Shown here: piece by piece, positions 34,787-43,860 of the stretch
How positions within the stretch are numbered: the stretch's first letter is position 1
Layout: the number at the start of each line of letters is the position of its first letter
Assembly (NCBI RefSeq): GCF_016908515.1
Contig: NZ_JAFBEA010000002.1
Span: 248,001-312,000 of the forward strand
Direction: 5' to 3'
Source of the DNA: Virgibacillus halotolerans
GTDB taxonomy: Bacteria > Bacillota > Bacilli > Bacillales > Amphibacillaceae
Length of the DNA: 64,000 nt
Translations under genes and position numbers: made by a program
Notes under the pieces: generated by a model
The model's input: only the letters and a program-made list of their open reading frames with translations
Told to the model about the DNA's origin: nothing
Databases searched by the model: none

Positions 34787-36183
34787 ATGACATATTTTTC
34801 AAGGATATTGAAGCAGTGACCACATTAATAGATAATAGAGAAGTGTCTCCGGTAGAGTTAACTGAGCTTACACTTGAAAGAATTAAAGAAAATTCCCCTT
34901 CACTTTGTGCGTTTATAACTGTAATGGAAAAAGAAGCGATTGCACAAGCAAATCAATTAGAAGATGATCTGCGTAAAGGAAAAAATAGGGGGTTTTTACA
35001 CGGTATTCCAATAGCCGTGAAAGATATTATTCAAACAAAAGGCACTCGAACAACAGCTGGATCAAAAGTTTTTCAAGAATGGGTTCCCGATGAAGATGCA
35101 ACAGTGATCAAAAAACTTAAAAATGCAGGTGCTATTATTATTGGTAAGACAAATTTACATGAATTTGCAATGGGAGCAACGACAGAGAATCCACATTTTG
35201 GGAATGCAAAAAACCCTTGGAATTCGCAAAAAACTCCGGGTGGTTCAAGTGGAGGTTCGGCAATTGCTGTAGCGACTGGGATGGCATTTGGGGCAGTAGG
35301 TACAGATACAGCTGGATCGATACGCCTTCCAGCTGCAATGTGTGGGACTGTCGGAATGAAGCCTACATATGATTTGGTAAGTCGTGAGGGAAGTTTGCCA
35401 TTTAGCTGGTCTCTTGATCATATTGGACCAATGACAAGAACAGTAAAGGATGCCTCAATCATGCTTGAAGTTATGAAGGGAAATAATGAAAAGAACCATT
35501 CGGTCTTAATTGAAAATTCGCTTCAAAATTTACAAGGAGTAAAACTTGGTTTTCACGAGACATATATGTTCACGCAGATTGATAAGGAAATGAAATCAGT
35601 AATTATGCAGGCATTTAAGCAATTCGAGGCATTGGGTGCCGAGATTGTTCCAATTGATTTACCTAAATTAGAAGATGCATTAGAAGGATTGAAAACAATT
35701 GCTCAATCAGAGGCCCTTTCATTTCATGAGCCCCTTTTGAGAGACTATGGAGATTTATATGGAGAGGATTTAAAATACCGCTTTCAGTTTGGAAAGGACA
35801 TTTCAGCAACTGATTATATTAGAGCACACCGGATAAGGAAAAAGTTTATCGAATATACAATGGAACAGATGATAGGGATAGATGCATTAATCGGACCAAC
35901 AAATGTTCAGCCACCACTTGATATTGGAACCATGGTGCCAGAGCAAGCGATCAGTAATATGTTTACACTTGGGAAAACACCATTAGCAAATATACTGGGA
36001 TTTCCTTCTTTATCTATTGCATGCGGATTTACAACCGAGATTTTACCTGTAGGATTACAGCTTATAGGAAAGCCATTTTCTGATCAAAGAATTCTCGAAA
36101 TTGGTGATTGTTATGAGCGTTCAGAGAAATGGTCGATGGCGTTGAAAAAAAATAAGAACTACATCTATACGAATCAACTTTAA
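34783..36183 (+). CDS. Amidase (amidase-signature family)
   Basis: Ser-cisSer-Lys hydrolase of 466 residues. K80 (IPIAVKD), cis-Ser S155 in TPGGSSGGSA and nucleophile S179 in TDTAGSIRLPA have the spacing expected for the family. GAGGAGG lies 7 bases before the ATG. The gene overlaps a tiny upstream ORF and precedes a TRAP transporter. It is related to GatA and AtzE/AtzF-type enzymes, but no GatB gene is near, so it is a catabolic amidase. The likely job is opening an amide bond in the imported compound or an intermediate. Confidence 0.85.
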   Translation: MNDIFFKDIEAVTTLIDNREVSPVELTELTLERIKENSPSLCAFITVMEKEAIAQANQLEDDLRKGKNRGFLHGIPIAVKDIIQTKGTRTTAGSKVFQEWVPDEDATVIKKLKNAGAIIIGKTNLHEFAMGATTENPHFGNAKNPWNSQKTPGGSSGGSAIAVATGMAFGAVGTDTAGSIRLPAAMCGTVGMKPTYDLVSREGSLPFSWSLDHIGPMTRTVKDASIMLEVMKGNNEKNHSVLIENSLQNLQGVKLGFHETYMFTQIDKEMKSVIMQAFKQFEALGAEIVPIDLPKLEDALEGLKTIAQSEALSFHEPLLRDYGDLYGEDLKYRFQFGKDISATDYIRAHRIRKKFIEYTMEQMIGIDALIGPTNVQPPLDIGTMVPEQAISNMFTLGKTPLANILGFPSLSIACGFTTEILPVGLQLIGKPFSDQRILEIGDCYERSEKWSMALKKNKNYIYTNQL

Positions 36184-36235
36184 TGAAAAGAGAAATCGTA
36201 ACAGCTATTGGTAGTTTTATGGGGGTGAAACGGGC

Positions 36236-36733
36236 GTGTTAAAGGTAATTAGTAGATTTTTTGATCATGTAATAGACATAATGGCTTTCTTTGCTAGATT
36301 GATAATCGCGTTCATTGCATTATTGATCGTTATTGATATCATTACCATCAACTTTTTTAATTACTCATATCCCTGGATATTGGAAGTTACAGAGTATCTA
36401 CTAGCGGCGTTTCCGCTTCTTGGTGCTGCTTACTTATTAAAGCAGGATGGGCACATTAAGCTTGATTTATTTTTGAATAAATTAAGGGAAAGAAAAAGGT
36501 TTTTTTTAGAAACCATTAACTCATGTATCGGATTAATCATTTCTTTAATAATAACAGTGAGTGGATTTTTTACAACATGGGGTCTTTATGAGAGAGGGGT
36601 TCGGACAGAGTCTATATTAGAAGTACCTCGTTTTTTACTCATCGTAATAATCCCAATAAGCTTTATGTTCTTATCTATACAATTTTCAAAAAAACTTTTG
36701 CACGTATTTAAAAAAATTCGTGGAACCTCCTAA
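36236..36733 (+). CDS. TRAP transporter small permease (DctQ)
   Basis: Four-helix membrane subunit of a tripartite ATP-independent periplasmic transporter, 165 residues. It shows the DctQ pattern of hydrophobic segments with YPWILEVTEYLLAAFPLLGAAYLLKQDGHIKLDL in the middle. The start is GTG at 36236 after GGGGGTGA. It is followed by the large permease and the binding protein, so all three TRAP components are present in order Q-M-P. The system uses a sodium or proton gradient to import an organic acid. Confidence 0.85.
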   Translation: MLKVISRFFDHVIDIMAFFARLIIAFIALLIVIDIITINFFNYSYPWILEVTEYLLAAFPLLGAAYLLKQDGHIKLDLFLNKLRERKRFFLETINSCIGLIISLIITVSGFFTTWGLYERGVRTESILEVPRFLLIVIIPISFMFLSIQFSKKLLHVFKKIRGTS

Positions 36734-36786
36734 ATTGGTTGAAAACGTGAGTAAACACTTAAATATACTGAATGGGAGGGTCTATC

Positions 36787-38100
36787 ATGGAATGGTGGGG
36801 TATTTTAATCCTGGTTTTCGGAGGAGTATTTTTCCTTTTAATTATTGGATTACCAGTAGCATTTTCATTTATAACTATTAATATTATCAGTGTAATTATA
36901 TTATGGAATGGTGAATCGGGATTAAATCAATTGATATTAAATATGTTTTCCGCCACATCTAAGTTTTCTTTATTACCTATACCAATGTTCATACTAATGG
37001 GGGAAATTATGTTCAGAACCGGATTAGGAGGAAAAGTTTTTGATGCGGTTGGCAAATGGTTAGGTAAACTACCAGGTCGTTTAAGTATTATAGCTGTCGG
37101 TAGTGGAACATTATTTTCAGTGCTGAGTGGCTCCAGTGTTGCTAGTACAGCATTACTCGGGTCGTTACTAGTACCGGATATGCAAAAAAAGGGTTATAAG
37201 AACGAAATGTCAGTAGGACCAATTTTGGGAAGTGCTGGACTTGCCACTATGATTCCGCCAACGGCATTAGGCATTTTGTTGGCTTCTCTCGCTTCAATAC
37301 CTGTTGGACATTTTTTACTGGCGATAACAATTCCAGGTATTATATTAGCTTTTTTATTTCTTATATACGTCATTGTCAGAAGTTATTTACAGCCAAATCT
37401 TGCCCCAGTCTATCATGTCGAGAAAATATCGTTAACTGAAAAGCTAATTGATACTGTTAAATACATTTTACCTTTGGGCATTATCATATTCCTATTATTG
37501 GGTGTCATTATATTGGGATTAGCAACCCCAACTCAAAGCGCTGTTTTAGGTGCTCTGGGAACAATAATATTATCTTACTTTTATGGTGGATTAACATGGA
37601 CAACAATTTGGGATTCATTGACTGGGACAATGAAATCAAGTGTTATGATTTTTATGATAATGATTGGATCTACCACATTTGGTCAAATTTTAAGTTATAC
37701 AGGAGTTACACAAGGTTTTGTCGGACTGATTTCTGATATAAATGTCCGTCCTATTTTTATATTAATATTGATCCAGATCATATTACTTATACTCGGCTGT
37801 TTTATGGAACCTCTATCAATTATGATGATTACACTTCCAATGTTAATGCCGATTTCAAACAGTTTAGGATTTGATCCATTGTGGTTTGGTGCAATTATGC
37901 TCCTTAATATGCAAATGGCAACAATTACACCGCCGTTTGGAATGGATCTATTTGCTATGAAAGGTGTGACTAAGGATACTGTCACTATGGTTGAGATATA
38001 CAAATCGGTAATACCATTTTTATTTATAAATGTAATATTAATGGTAATCATGATCGTTTTCCCTGAGTTAACACTTTGGCTACCAAGTTTGACTAAATAA
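36787..38100 (+). CDS. TRAP transporter large permease (DctM)
   Basis: Inner-membrane subunit with about 12 segments, 437 residues, belonging to the ion-transporter superfamily. LPIPMFILMGEIMFRTG, GSGTLFSVLSGSSVASTA and ATMIPPTALGILLA near residues 60-160, and MATITPPFGMDLF near 375, are DctM hallmarks. The ATG at 36787 has GGGAGGG upstream; the ORF extends back to 36772. It works with the neighbouring DctQ and the lipoprotein DctP to import the substrate of the amidase/Rieske module. Confidence 0.88.
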   Translation: MEWWGILILVFGGVFFLLIIGLPVAFSFITINIISVIILWNGESGLNQLILNMFSATSKFSLLPIPMFILMGEIMFRTGLGGKVFDAVGKWLGKLPGRLSIIAVGSGTLFSVLSGSSVASTALLGSLLVPDMQKKGYKNEMSVGPILGSAGLATMIPPTALGILLASLASIPVGHFLLAITIPGIILAFLFLIYVIVRSYLQPNLAPVYHVEKISLTEKLIDTVKYILPLGIIIFLLLGVIILGLATPTQSAVLGALGTIILSYFYGGLTWTTIWDSLTGTMKSSVMIFMIMIGSTTFGQILSYTGVTQGFVGLISDINVRPIFILILIQIILLILGCFMEPLSIMMITLPMLMPISNSLGFDPLWFGAIMLLNMQMATITPPFGMDLFAMKGVTKDTVTMVEIYKSVIPFLFINVILMVIMIVFPELTLWLPSLTK

Positions 38101-38291
38101 TGTGTTTTAAATGATTACCTTTATATCTTTAACCTAACAAGTCCCAATATTACTCATATTCAGACCTATTAGGTTGTTAAAAATATCTTTCGAATACTGT
38201 AAAATTGAATTATGTTATAGATGATTATTACTCTGTTGCGGGCTTATTTAATTGAATGAATGCAAAAAAATATAATTAAGGGAGGGGAAAT
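38101..38291. other. Intergenic region between dctM and dctP
   Basis: A 191-base AT-rich gap within the transporter operon. No hairpin with a T-run or clear promoter was found; dctP may have its own weak promoter here, as high binding-protein levels would need. Confidence 0.4.
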
Positions 38292-39299
38292 ATGAGATAT
38301 TTCAATGTATTAAAACCTATCATTTTTTTATTAGTAATCGTTCTTTTAGCAGCCTGTAACTATGAGGGAAAAGCCGAAAATGGAAGCAACAATTCCAATG
38401 AGATAACTTTAAATGCGGTTAGCTTTTTACCGAAAAACAATGAGTTAACAGCAACGCTTCAAGAGTGGATCGATAGGATTGATGAAGCAACTGAGGGAAG
38501 GGTGAAGGTGAACTGGAGGGGTGGGGGCGAAGTAATTCCAATTAGCGAGCAATATGAGGCTATGAATTCCGGAGTCGTGGACATCAATTTTACTTATGTA
38601 GGGCAGTATCAATCAATGCTCCCGGAATCCCGAAGTATACCAATCTCACAAATAGAACCATGGGAGGAAAGAGAAAATGGTTTTTATGAATTGATGGTCG
38701 AACAACATAAAAATATAAATGCGATGTATTTAGGACGATGGTTAACAGGTTCGCCAAGGTTGTGGCTAAATAAACCAATAAAGAATATGGATGATCTGAG
38801 AAATATGTCCATTAGATCAGCACCTAATTATTCCCGCTTTTTTGATAAGTTAGGTATATCTTCGGCTATGATTGATCCTTCAGAAGTTTACACTTCATTA
38901 CAAACTGGAGTTGTAGAAGGATTTGTATATGGAGGTCTTAGCGGACCTAGAAGAGATGGTTGGACTGATTCATCTAAATATGTATTAGATGAACCTTTCT
39001 GGACACAAAACTGTGTAATATTAATGAATAATGATAAATGGGAAGAAATTTCAGTTGAAGACCAGAGAGCGATAATAAGAGCTTCAGCAGACTATGAAAA
39101 ATATATGGTTGCGTATTATGAAAATCTATATAAAAAGGAAAGAAAAGAATTGGAAAAGGAAGGAGTCAGCTTTATAAAACTTTCCAATAGAGAGGAAGAA
39201 AAATTTTTAAAAGTAGCTTATGAGACTGAATGGAAGGGTTTACAAAAGGATGTCCCTGAACTATTAGAAGAACTAAAAGCCTTAACTACAAAAGAGTGA
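38292..39299 (+). CDS. TRAP transporter substrate-binding lipoprotein (DctP)
   Basis: Extracellular binding protein anchored as a lipoprotein. A signal peptide ends in the lipobox LLAAC (Cys near residue 22). The mature part has the DctP fold marks: TATLQEWIDRIDEATEGRVKVNWRGGGEV near 45-75, and SIRSAPNYSRFFDKLGISSAMIDPSEVYTSLQTGVVEGFV near 175-215, with the arginine that usually clamps a carboxylate. The substrate is therefore probably an organic acid. It follows dctM and precedes the second FNR2 gene. Confidence 0.85.
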   Translation: MRYFNVLKPIIFLLVIVLLAACNYEGKAENGSNNSNEITLNAVSFLPKNNELTATLQEWIDRIDEATEGRVKVNWRGGGEVIPISEQYEAMNSGVVDINFTYVGQYQSMLPESRSIPISQIEPWEERENGFYELMVEQHKNINAMYLGRWLTGSPRLWLNKPIKNMDDLRNMSIRSAPNYSRFFDKLGISSAMIDPSEVYTSLQTGVVEGFVYGGLSGPRRDGWTDSSKYVLDEPFWTQNCVILMNNDKWEEISVEDQRAIIRASADYEKYMVAYYENLYKKERKELEKEGVSFIKLSNREEEKFLKVAYETEWKGLQKDVPELLEELKALTTKE

Positions 39300-39370
39300 A
39301 GAATATATTAAGTTTTGGTGTTTTATATTTTGTGCTTTTCTAAAATATCAGCTGAAGAGGAGAGTGTTTT

Positions 39371-40426
39371 ATGATAACGAGTGAAAATGAAGAATTAAAG
39401 AATCCAGCTAGTACTGATCCGGTTGATATTACAATAATTGGCGCAGGTCCTACCGGGTTGTTTACTGCTTTTTACTGCGGGATACGACAGGCAAGTGTTA
39501 AAGTGATTGAAAGTTTACCGCATACAGGTGGGCAATTAACCGCCTTATATCCAGAGAAATATATATATGATGTTGCAGGGTTCCCAAAAGTTCGAGCTCA
39601 AGCGTTAGTAGATAATTTAGAAGAACAAGCGAAGATGTTTGATCCATCGATTATTTTAGATCAATCAATAGAAAAGGTGGAAAGGCTAGAGGACAATACA
39701 TTTAAATTGACTACCAATAAAGAAATTCATTATACAAAGACCATTATTATAACAGCTGGTAATGGAGCATTTCAACCACGTCGCTTAAATGTTGGGGAAT
39801 GTGATCAATTTGAAAATATTAACCTGCATTATCATGTAAAAGATATGAAACAATTTAAGGATAAACATGTGATGATCTTAGGTGGTGGAGACTCTGCAGT
39901 TGATTGGTCACTGATGCTGGAGCCGATTGCAAAGAAAGTTACATTAGTCCACCGACGGAATAATTTTAGGGCGTTAGAACACAGTGTCGAGATGTTACAG
40001 AAATCTAATGTAGATATTTTAACACCCTTTTCTCCAATAGAAATCACTGGTGATAATAAAATAGATAAGGTGAAATTACAAGAGGTGCAGGGTGATAAGG
40101 AAATTGACTTGGAAATTGATGCGATACTTTGTAATTATGGATTTGTTTCTTCATTGGGACCAATCAAAAATTGGGGGTTAGAGATAGAGAAAAATAGCAT
40201 CGTTGTCAATACGAAAATGGAAACCAATATACCAGGGATATATGCCGCAGGGGATATAACCACCTATCCTGGAAAAGTGAAATTAATTGTTACAGGATTC
40301 GGTGAAGGGCCAACAGCAGTTAATAATGCAAAAGTGTATATTGATCCAAAAGCAAGAGTACAACCAAAACATAGTACAAGTTTAATAGGTGACCCTAAAA
40401 ACAAACCTGAAACTATATCCATCTAA
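39371..40426 (+). CDS. Ferredoxin-NADP reductase type 2, second copy
   Basis: 351-residue FAD protein, paralogue of the gene at 12242. FAD motif [12 protein letters not shown] at about 26-37, [20 protein letters not shown] at about 54-73, NADP motif [11 protein letters not shown] and the phosphate-binding HRRNNFRA. No CxxC redox pair. GAGGAG precedes the ATG. It is followed by a second 7Fe ferredoxin, so the reductase-ferredoxin pair is duplicated with the Rieske systems, presumably feeding the phthalate-type oxygenase at 30864. Confidence 0.88.
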   Translation: MITSENEELKNPASTDPVDITIIGAGPTGLFTAFYCGIRQASVKVIESLPHTGGQLTALYPEKYIYDVAGFPKVRAQALVDNLEEQAKMFDPSIILDQSIEKVERLEDNTFKLTTNKEIHYTKTIIITAGNGAFQPRRLNVGECDQFENINLHYHVKDMKQFKDKHVMILGGGDSAVDWSLMLEPIAKKVTLVHRRNNFRALEHSVEMLQKSNVDILTPFSPIEITGDNKIDKVKLQEVQGDKEIDLEIDAILCNYGFVSSLGPIKNWGLEIEKNSIVVNTKMETNIPGIYAAGDITTYPGKVKLIVTGFGEGPTAVNNAKVYIDPKARVQPKHSTSLIGDPKNKPETISI

Positions 40427-40477
40427 ACGAAGTAGTTAATTATCCTAAGTCCAAAAAATAAGAAGGAGGAGTTTGAA

Positions 40478-40717
40478 TTGGCTTTTGTTATTACCTCACC
40501 TTGCAATGGTGAAAAGTCAGGAGAATGTGTGCAAGTATGTCCCGTAGATTGCATAAAAGAAGGCAAAGATATGTTCTTCATTGATCCTGAGTTATGTATT
40601 GAGTGTGGAGCATGCGAAGATGTATGTCCAGTTGAGGCAATATTTATTGAAGATGAGATACCAGAGGAGGAAAGTGAATATATTGAATTAAATCGTAAGT
40701 TTTATCAGCCTGAATAG
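40478..40717 (+). CDS. 7Fe ferredoxin, second copy
   Basis: 79-residue ferredoxin with a TTG start and AAGGAGGAG upstream. After the initiator the cysteines fall at 8, 16, 20, 24, 39, 42, 45 and 49 (AFVITSPC, GECVQVCPVDC, CIECGACEDVCP), the [3Fe-4S][4Fe-4S] arrangement. Acidic C-terminus (IEDEIPEEESEYIE) suits docking to a reductase. It is directly downstream of FNR2 copy 2 and likely forms its electron-transfer partner. Confidence 0.88.
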   Translation: MAFVITSPCNGEKSGECVQVCPVDCIKEGKDMFFIDPELCIECGACEDVCPVEAIFIEDEIPEEESEYIELNRKFYQPE

Positions 40718-40815
40718 TAAGTAGATAGAAAAGGGATGATTTTACTGCATCATTCAATTGGAAAACAGTTACAATGAGAAATCATTATCTCATACGCTTC
40801 TATTAATCTATTTTA

Positions 40816-40837
40816 TATAATAGTGGAAGCGCTATCA
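40816..40837 (+). promoter_or_regulatory. -10 and cre site of extradiol dioxygenase copy 2
   Basis: TATAAT at 40816-40821 is followed directly by GTGGAAGCGCTATCA (40823-40837), which matches the cre consensus at 14 of 15 positions. The cre would overlap the transcription start. Confidence 0.6.
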
Positions 40838-40867
40838 GAGGGAATTAAAAAACAGGGGGAATTACAA

Positions 40868-40909
40868 ATGGAAAATGAATTAAAAAGAATGGAAAATGAA
40901 TTAAAAAGA
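40868..40909 (+). repeat. 21-bp in-frame tandem duplication
   Basis: The 21 bases encoding MENELKR occur twice in an exact head-to-tail duplication. Copy 1 of the gene has a single unit. The reading frame is kept. Confidence 0.9.
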
Positions 40910-41872
40910 TTTGATGTCGCGCAATTAGCTCATGTGGAAATCTTCACACCGGTTCCAGATAAAACACTCTGGTTTTTTAAGGAATTATTAGGCATGACAG
41001 AAGTAGAGAGAGAAGGGCAATCGGTTTATCTGCGTTCCTATGAGGATTTTTACCATCATTCACTGAAAGTAACCGAAAGAAATGAACCAGGCTTAGGACA
41101 TGTAAGTTGGAGAGCACGTTCAAAGAATGCATTAGAGCGGCGGGTAAAAGATCTGGAGCGATCCGGTGCAGGAAAAGGCTGGATAGAAGGGGATCTTGGA
41201 CACGGTGCAGCTTATCAATTTACAACGCCTGATAATCATGCGATGGAAATACTGTATGATGTGGAATATTATAAGGCGCCAGAAAGCGAAATAACGTTAT
41301 TGAAAAACCGTCCACAAAAAAGACCGAATAAAGGTATTCCAGTTCGTCGTATTGATCATGTTAATTTGTTGTCCAGTGATGTGACGTTAAATAAAAATTA
41401 TATGATGGATGCGCTTGGATTTAATTTAAGAGAACATGTGGTTAAGAATGATGGATCTGAAATCGGCGCATGGTTAAGTGTGAGTCCGTTAGTCCATGAA
41501 CTGGCATTGATGGGTGACCAGGGAACTGCTGAAAAAGGATTAGGAAGGCTGCACCACGTTGCCTTCTGGTATGGTTTCCCACAACATTTGGATGACCTGG
41601 CAGAACTATTGACGGAAAATGGTGTTGAAATTGAAGCAGGACCTTTAAAACACGGGGTATCCCAGGCATTGTGTATGTATGTAATTGAGCCAGGCGGCAA
41701 TCGTATCGAATTATTCGGTGATTCCGGATACCTTATCTTTGATCCGGATTGGAAGCCAGTAACTTGGACACAGGAGGAAACAGAAAGAGCGATTATTTAT
41801 TACGGTGCACCACTACCGGATTCGTACTTTAAATATGGAACACCAAATGTGAAAGTGCCGGTTCTGAAGTAG
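40868..41872 (+). CDS. Extradiol ring-cleavage dioxygenase, copy 2
   Basis: Near-twin of the enzyme at 25327. Iron-ligand segments [18 protein letters not shown] and [10 protein letters not shown] are intact. The start is the ATG at 40868 with CAGGGGGA upstream; the ORF extends to 40823 only by chance. The first seven codons (MENELKR) occur twice in tandem because of a 21-bp duplication (40868-40909), which copy 1 lacks, giving 334 residues. It closes the second catabolic module and presumably cleaves the catechol that module produces. Confidence 0.85.
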   Translation: MENELKRMENELKRFDVAQLAHVEIFTPVPDKTLWFFKELLGMTEVEREGQSVYLRSYEDFYHHSLKVTERNEPGLGHVSWRARSKNALERRVKDLERSGAGKGWIEGDLGHGAAYQFTTPDNHAMEILYDVEYYKAPESEITLLKNRPQKRPNKGIPVRRIDHVNLLSSDVTLNKNYMMDALGFNLREHVVKNDGSEIGAWLSVSPLVHELALMGDQGTAEKGLGRLHHVAFWYGFPQHLDDLAELLTENGVEIEAGPLKHGVSQALCMYVIEPGGNRIELFGDSGYLIFDPDWKPVTWTQEETERAIIYYGAPLPDSYFKYGTPNVKVPVLK

Positions 41873-41973
41873 ATATTGCAGTGGGTGTATGTTTCATACA
41901 TGAAAAAGGAAGTAAAATGTTCAATTTATGATAAGTAATTAGCTAGATAATAATCTGTATAATTGAGAATATA

Positions 41974-42290
41974 TTTAGGCTTTCATGGTGGTGGCTCATT
42001 CCCACGGAGGGGGCTGACGCCTATGTCTACTTTCGAAACAATATTTATAATGCTAAATTTTGGTGCGTTGAATATTGCTTATGCTGACATAGATAAACAA
42101 AGAAAAATAGCCACCCCACCCTATATAAGTCTGACAGCATTTAGTACGGTTATTTATCCCAAACTATTTGTGTGTCGCCTTTTGTATGGGAATTGCACTT
42201 CGGCTGAATGGTGTTAGTAGCACCGTTAAGTCTTTTATTATTGTATTATTTTCAAATTAAAGTATACTCTGTTTTGAATAAGTATTAAAC
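41974..42290 (+). repeat. Hol-Tox locus repeat, copy A (degraded)
   Basis: About 310 bp that recur at 54806-55114, from TTAGGCTTTCATGGTGG through the end of the antisense promoter region. Copy A has more small changes than copy B. Confidence 0.8.
42023..42110 (+). pseudogene. Frameshifted Hol-Tox type I toxin gene
   Basis: The ATG at 42023 opens with MSTFETIFIMLNFGAL, the holin-like toxin start, but one extra A at about 42081 shifts the frame before the second half of the membrane segment. The shifted frame runs on to 42217 and destroys the toxin. The antisense promoter region (TATACT on the minus strand at 42266-42261) is kept. Confidence 0.75.
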
Positions 42291-42703
42291 TTTTAAAGAT
42301 AAATAACTCAATTTTCATATAACAGTACTCTTCCTAGAACAAAATGTGTGGTGTTTATCAAACTCCAAGCGGGTGAATATCTACTGTTTGTTAAATAATA
42401 TAAAGCACATTGAAATCAAGATGCAAAGGTCTTTACTTTTAAAGATCTGGCGTTTAATGTCAATTAATATTACAGCTAGACTGAGGACGCTTAGAATAGC
42501 GGGAGATACCCATTTTATTCTTGCGTCATTTTTTATTTTTAAAAGTATAACCGGGATAGTGTCGTCCTAAACCCAGCAAATTAGGCTATAATGAGTGCAT
42601 GCGTAGTTGCTGCAATGTCATAAATGAAGTAGGCTTTGTTCAAGACAGAATCACGCGCATTTTTTAAAGCATCCAGATGATATTATAAAGCGGGTGAAGG
42701 GAA
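42291..42703. other. Intergenic region before the AraC gene
   Basis: No supported gene. A 74-codon open frame at 42346 lacks a ribosome site and family features. The promoter of the AraC gene should be here but no consensus pair is obvious. Confidence 0.45.
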
Positions 42704-43462
42704 ATGAAAAAATACGATCGTACAGATCAGGAAGCATTGCATTTTAATGATGAAATTACAACACAAGGGATCATCGAGGAAACGCATAAAAAACGGGAGG
42801 CTTTTCTTTATGCTATTCAAACCTGTAATACAGCACAATTAAATAAGCATAGAGAACTTTTTCGGTTCGAGCATATGAAAGAAGATCCATTAAAAATTTT
42901 TAATAGAGTACCTGGTAACAGATTACGTTCCTATAAAAATATCCTTTTATCTCATAACACACTATATGGCTATAGTGCCGAAAAAGGAGGACTAAGTGCT
43001 TCACAGTCCCATTTTATGTCGGAAAAGTACGCTATTATGATTGAACATTCAAGTAAATCATCACAGCTGGATCAGATTCATGAAAACATGATTGATGCAT
43101 ATACGGATCCATCACTTAGAATCAAAAAAGGCAAGGGTGTTACGCTTGTTGAAAGGGTCGAGAATTATGTTGAAATGAATTTTGCAGAGGACGACACCAT
43201 AGATGAAATGGCCAAAAGATTACATGTACATCCATCCCACTTAATGCGTACGTTTAAAAAGGAAAAAGGGATGACCATCAGTCATTTTCGTAATCAAAAA
43301 AGATTAAAAGAAGCGAAGGAACTCCTTCTCCATTCAAATCTTACGATAACAGAGCTAAGTATGATGGTAGGATTTAACAATGTACCGTACTTTTCAAAGG
43401 TATTCAAAGAAGAAACAGGAATGACCTCAAAAGAATACAGAAAAATGCATATCAGGGATTAA
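42704..43462 (+). CDS. AraC-family transcriptional regulator
   Basis: 252 residues. The C-terminal 100 residues hold two HTH motifs: TIDEMAKRLHVHPSHLMRTFKKEKGMTISHFRNQKRLKEAKELL and then TITELSMMVGFNNVPYFSKVFKEETGMTSKEYR. The N-terminal part is an all-helical sensor-like region without a cupin pattern. GAAGGGAA precedes the ATG. It ends in its own terminator and lies upstream of the GPH symporter-amidohydrolase-creatininase genes, which it may activate. Confidence 0.82.
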   Translation: MKKYDRTDQEALHFNDEITTQGIIEETHKKREAFLYAIQTCNTAQLNKHRELFRFEHMKEDPLKIFNRVPGNRLRSYKNILLSHNTLYGYSAEKGGLSASQSHFMSEKYAIMIEHSSKSSQLDQIHENMIDAYTDPSLRIKKGKGVTLVERVENYVEMNFAEDDTIDEMAKRLHVHPSHLMRTFKKEKGMTISHFRNQKRLKEAKELLLHSNLTITELSMMVGFNNVPYFSKVFKEETGMTSKEYRKMHIRD

Positions 43463-43860
43463 AAAAGTTCCCCTATCAGACGGGATGAATCATTCTATAT
43501 TTTGTAAAACACCTATATAAAAGTAGGTGTTTTTAATTTGGAATTACAAAATGCAATTATAGTATAAGAAATTGCTAGTATAAGTTAATTAATTATAGCT
43601 TAAACCATGTAAGATATAAGTAATACTTAATAAAACGCTTTCAAAATTTGTTTGATATTTTATGACATCTATATGGCTTAAATCTAGAAGGAGGTTTTAT
43701 GGTGGTGGTGAAAGCGCTGCATTGATACTGGTAATCCTGAATTCTTATCTAATTTTATTTAGTTTGTTGGCAAGAAAAACTAAACAAAAAAATAAAACGT
43801 TTTTGTAAGCGGATTAGTACAGGCAAGTAATCGTATACAAAAACGTGAGGGGGAGATTGT
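43463..43860 (+). other. Intergenic region with terminator and several cre-like sequences
   Basis: After the AraC terminator there are three imperfect cre-like sites: AAAACGCTTTCAA near 43632 (reverse orientation), GTGAAAGCGCTGCAT at 43708-43722, and TTGTAAGCGGATTAG near 43803. Each misses the consensus at one or two positions. They suggest catabolite control of the symporter operon. Confidence 0.4.
43506..43534 (+). terminator. Rho-independent terminator after araC-type gene
   Basis: AAAACACCTA (43506-43515) pairs with TAGGTGTTTT (43524-43533), ending in T residues. Confidence 0.8.

Larger units (their letters stand above)
40823..41900 (+). repeat. Long direct repeat, copy 2 (extradiol dioxygenase unit)
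   Basis: Second copy of the block at 25281-26335, same orientation, covering cre, leader, coding region and a short 3' stretch (AGATATTG...GGGTGTATGTTTCATA). The two copies enclose about 14.5 kb. Confidence 0.8.

Noticed and set aside
25281-41900. Composite transposon with the dioxygenase repeats as ends
   Set aside because: No transposase gene, no terminal inverted repeats and no target duplication were seen; gene duplication explains the repeats.
41963-42217. 84-codon ORF spanning the broken toxin
   Set aside because: It is the frameshifted read-through of the Hol-Tox gene; the first 19 codons after the true ATG match the toxin and the rest does not.
42346-42570. Plus-strand 74-codon open frame before the AraC gene
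   Set aside because: No ribosome site, composition like random AT-rich DNA, no motif.
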